NCBI RefSeq assembly: GCF_013618475.1
Contig: NZ_JABJVN010000002.1
Location: 496,001-560,000, forward strand
From: Saccharibacillus deserti
GTDB taxonomy: Bacteria > Bacillota > Bacilli > Paenibacillales > Paenibacillaceae
Length of the DNA: 64,000 nt
Direction: 5' to 3'
In this document: positions 62,977 to 64,000 of the stretch, one piece after another
Layout of the letters: each line of letters starts with the position of its first letter
How positions within the stretch are numbered: position 1 is the stretch's first letter
Made by a program: the position numbers and the translations under genes
Notes under the pieces: model-generated
What the model saw: only the letters and a program-made list of their open reading frames with translations
Told to the model about the DNA's origin: nothing
Database searches by the model: none

Positions 62977-64000
62977 TCAGATCTTGAAGCGTTCGATCGA
63001 GGTTTGCAGATCTTGGGCCAGTTTGCTGAGATAAGCGGCGGAACCGGTCACTTCCTGGACGGAAGCGAGCTGTTCTTCGGTGGCGGCCGCCACGCTTTGA
63101 GCCATGTCTTTGGAACCCCCGGCGATTGCGGCGGACGATTCTACGGTAGCCAGTACCTGTTCCGAGCTTGCGGACATCTGCTCGGTTACGGCGGAGACTT
63201 CATGCAGCTGTACGGACAGGTTGCGCGTGCTGCTCATGATTCCGTCGAATACGCGGGAAACGTCGTTCATGACGACCCGGCCGTTCTCCGCCTGATTGCG
63301 GCTGAGCTCCATGCTTTGGAACGCGATTTTGGTCTCCGATTGAATATCATGGATGAGGCTTGAGACGCCGGATGAAGATTCCTGGGTTTGTTCGGCCAAC
63401 TTTTTCACTTCGGCCGCGACGACCGCGAATCCGCGACCTTCTTCGCCGGCCCGGGCCGCTTCGATTGCCGCGTTCAGCGACAGCAGGCTGGTCTGATCGG
63501 CGATCGCTTTGATGGTATCCGTGATCTCGCCGATACTGGTCGATTTTTCGTTCAGCGAAGTGACGACTTCGGACAGGCTTCCGATCGAGCGGTGGATTTG
63601 TTCCATTTCGCGAATAGCTTCTTCCAGCTTACGGTGGCCCTGCATGACATTGGCTTCCGAATCCTGGGAATCCGATGCCAATTCGGTCGCCGACTCGGCA
63701 ATCCGCTGGATCCCTACGTTCATTTCTTCCATCGTGCGGCTCATTTCGACAGTGCCGCGCGCCTGGGCCTCGGTTCCGTCGCTGATATCCTGGATTTGCG
63801 AAGAAATATGTTCCGTGGCCTGGGCACTTTGTTCGGAACTTGCGAGCAGCTGCTCCGAGCTTGACGCGAGCGTCACGGCGTTCTCCGAAATTTGCTTGAC
63901 CAATGCGCCCAGCGATTCGACCATCGTGTTGTAGGACTGGGTCAGGGCTCCGGTTTCATCTTTGTACAAGTGAGTGCCGACGGCCGTAAAGTCTCCGTCC
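62977..64000 (-). CDS. methyl-accepting chemotaxis protein, 5' end outside the window
   Basis: The C-terminal part of a chemoreceptor, cut by the right edge of the window, so start and sensor domain are missing. About 341 residues are visible. The first ([25 protein letters not shown]) are the end of a HAMP domain. The rest is the long helical signalling domain with the conserved tip [20 protein letters not shown] near the middle and [18 protein letters not shown] after it. It signals to CheA/CheW. The end is ERFKI, without a CheR-docking pentapeptide. Unlike the CBS-receptor protein at 36784-37971, the HAMP domain implies a membrane-bound receptor. Confidence 0.92.
   Translation of the reverse strand, partial: DGDFTAVGTHLYKDETGALTQSYNTMVESLGALVKQISENAVTLASSSEQLLASSEQSAQATEHISSQIQDISDGTEAQARGTVEMSRTMEEMNVGIQRIAESATELASDSQDSEANVMQGHRKLEEAIREMEQIHRSIGSLSEVVTSLNEKSTSIGEITDTIKAIADQTSLLSLNAAIEAARAGEEGRGFAVVAAEVKKLAEQTQESSSGVSSLIHDIQSETKIAFQSMELSRNQAENGRVVMNDVSRVFDGIMSSTRNLSVQLHEVSAVTEQMSASSEQVLATVESSAAIAGGSKDMAQSVAAATEEQLASVQEVTGSAAYLSKLAQDLQTSIERFKI

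Overview
This 64 kb window is chromosomal backbone from a Gram-positive, GC-rich (roughly high-50s percent by eye) member of the Bacillales. It is most like Paenibacillaceae (Paenibacillus or Saccharibacillus). The reasons are strong GGAGG ribosome-binding sites, frequent TTG/GTG starts, U-tailed intrinsic terminators, and a gene order around dnaE-accDA-pyk-citZ-icd-mdh-phoPR-polA-mutM-coaE-nrdR that follows the Bacillus subtilis chromosome. I saw no rRNA, tRNA, CRISPR array, transposase or prophage gene.

Layout. 1-1.5 kb: an unknown gene and a Dps mini-ferritin. 1.6-6.9 kb: a complete sufCDSUB Fe-S assembly operon with a PerR/Fur-like box over its promoter. 7-17.7 kb: an unknown protein, two HD-GYP phosphodiesterases on either side of a YunD-type nucleotidase, the YfkAB radical SAM protein, a CNNM/CBS membrane protein, a HAD phosphatase, a YlbF-family protein and the YtoI regulator. 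17.7-23.7 kb: dnaE, a 62-residue protein, accD and accA. 23.7-25.6 kb: pyk, flanked by two long imperfect palindromes in inverted orientation, in the place where B. subtilis has pfkA-pyk. 25.8-30.9 kb: a thioesterase, fxsA, then the TCA genes citZ, icd and mdh. 31-39.5 kb: an SDR oxidoreductase, a YfbR-type HD phosphohydrolase, a BASS transporter coupled to phoR, phoP, a soluble CBS-chemoreceptor protein, pstB and phoU. Three promoters here carry 11-bp-spaced Pho boxes. 39.9-46.3 kb: corA, polA, mutM, coaE, a lytic transglycosylase and nrdR. 46.4-50.1 kb: two ABC exporters around a YtrA-type GntR repressor with a matching operator. 50.3-55.5 kb: a SigA-like factor lacking region 1.1, a sugar-binding lipoprotein without permeases, and one cytoplasmic plus one secreted GH53 galactanase. 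55.6-64 kb: ybaK, htpG behind a perfect CIRCE element, a membrane protein, a SWIM/SNF2 helicase and a chemoreceptor cut by the window edge.

How the genes work together. Most of the window is housekeeping: Fe-S assembly, replication and repair, fatty-acid initiation, lower glycolysis and the TCA entry. Phosphate control forms a local cluster (phoR, phoP, the CBS-receptor gene, pstB, phoU) in which PhoP probably switches on three adjacent promoters. The sugar-binding protein and the two GH53 enzymes look like a small galactan-use locus.

The most unusual signals are the inverted palindromes flanking pyk, which have a conserved 9-nt loop, one compensatory base-pair change and supply the pyk stop codon; the predicted Pho-controlled soluble CBS-chemoreceptor; CIRCE control of htpG; and the region-1.1-less sigma factor whose promoter sits inside an inverted repeat. 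All were read by eye without searches.
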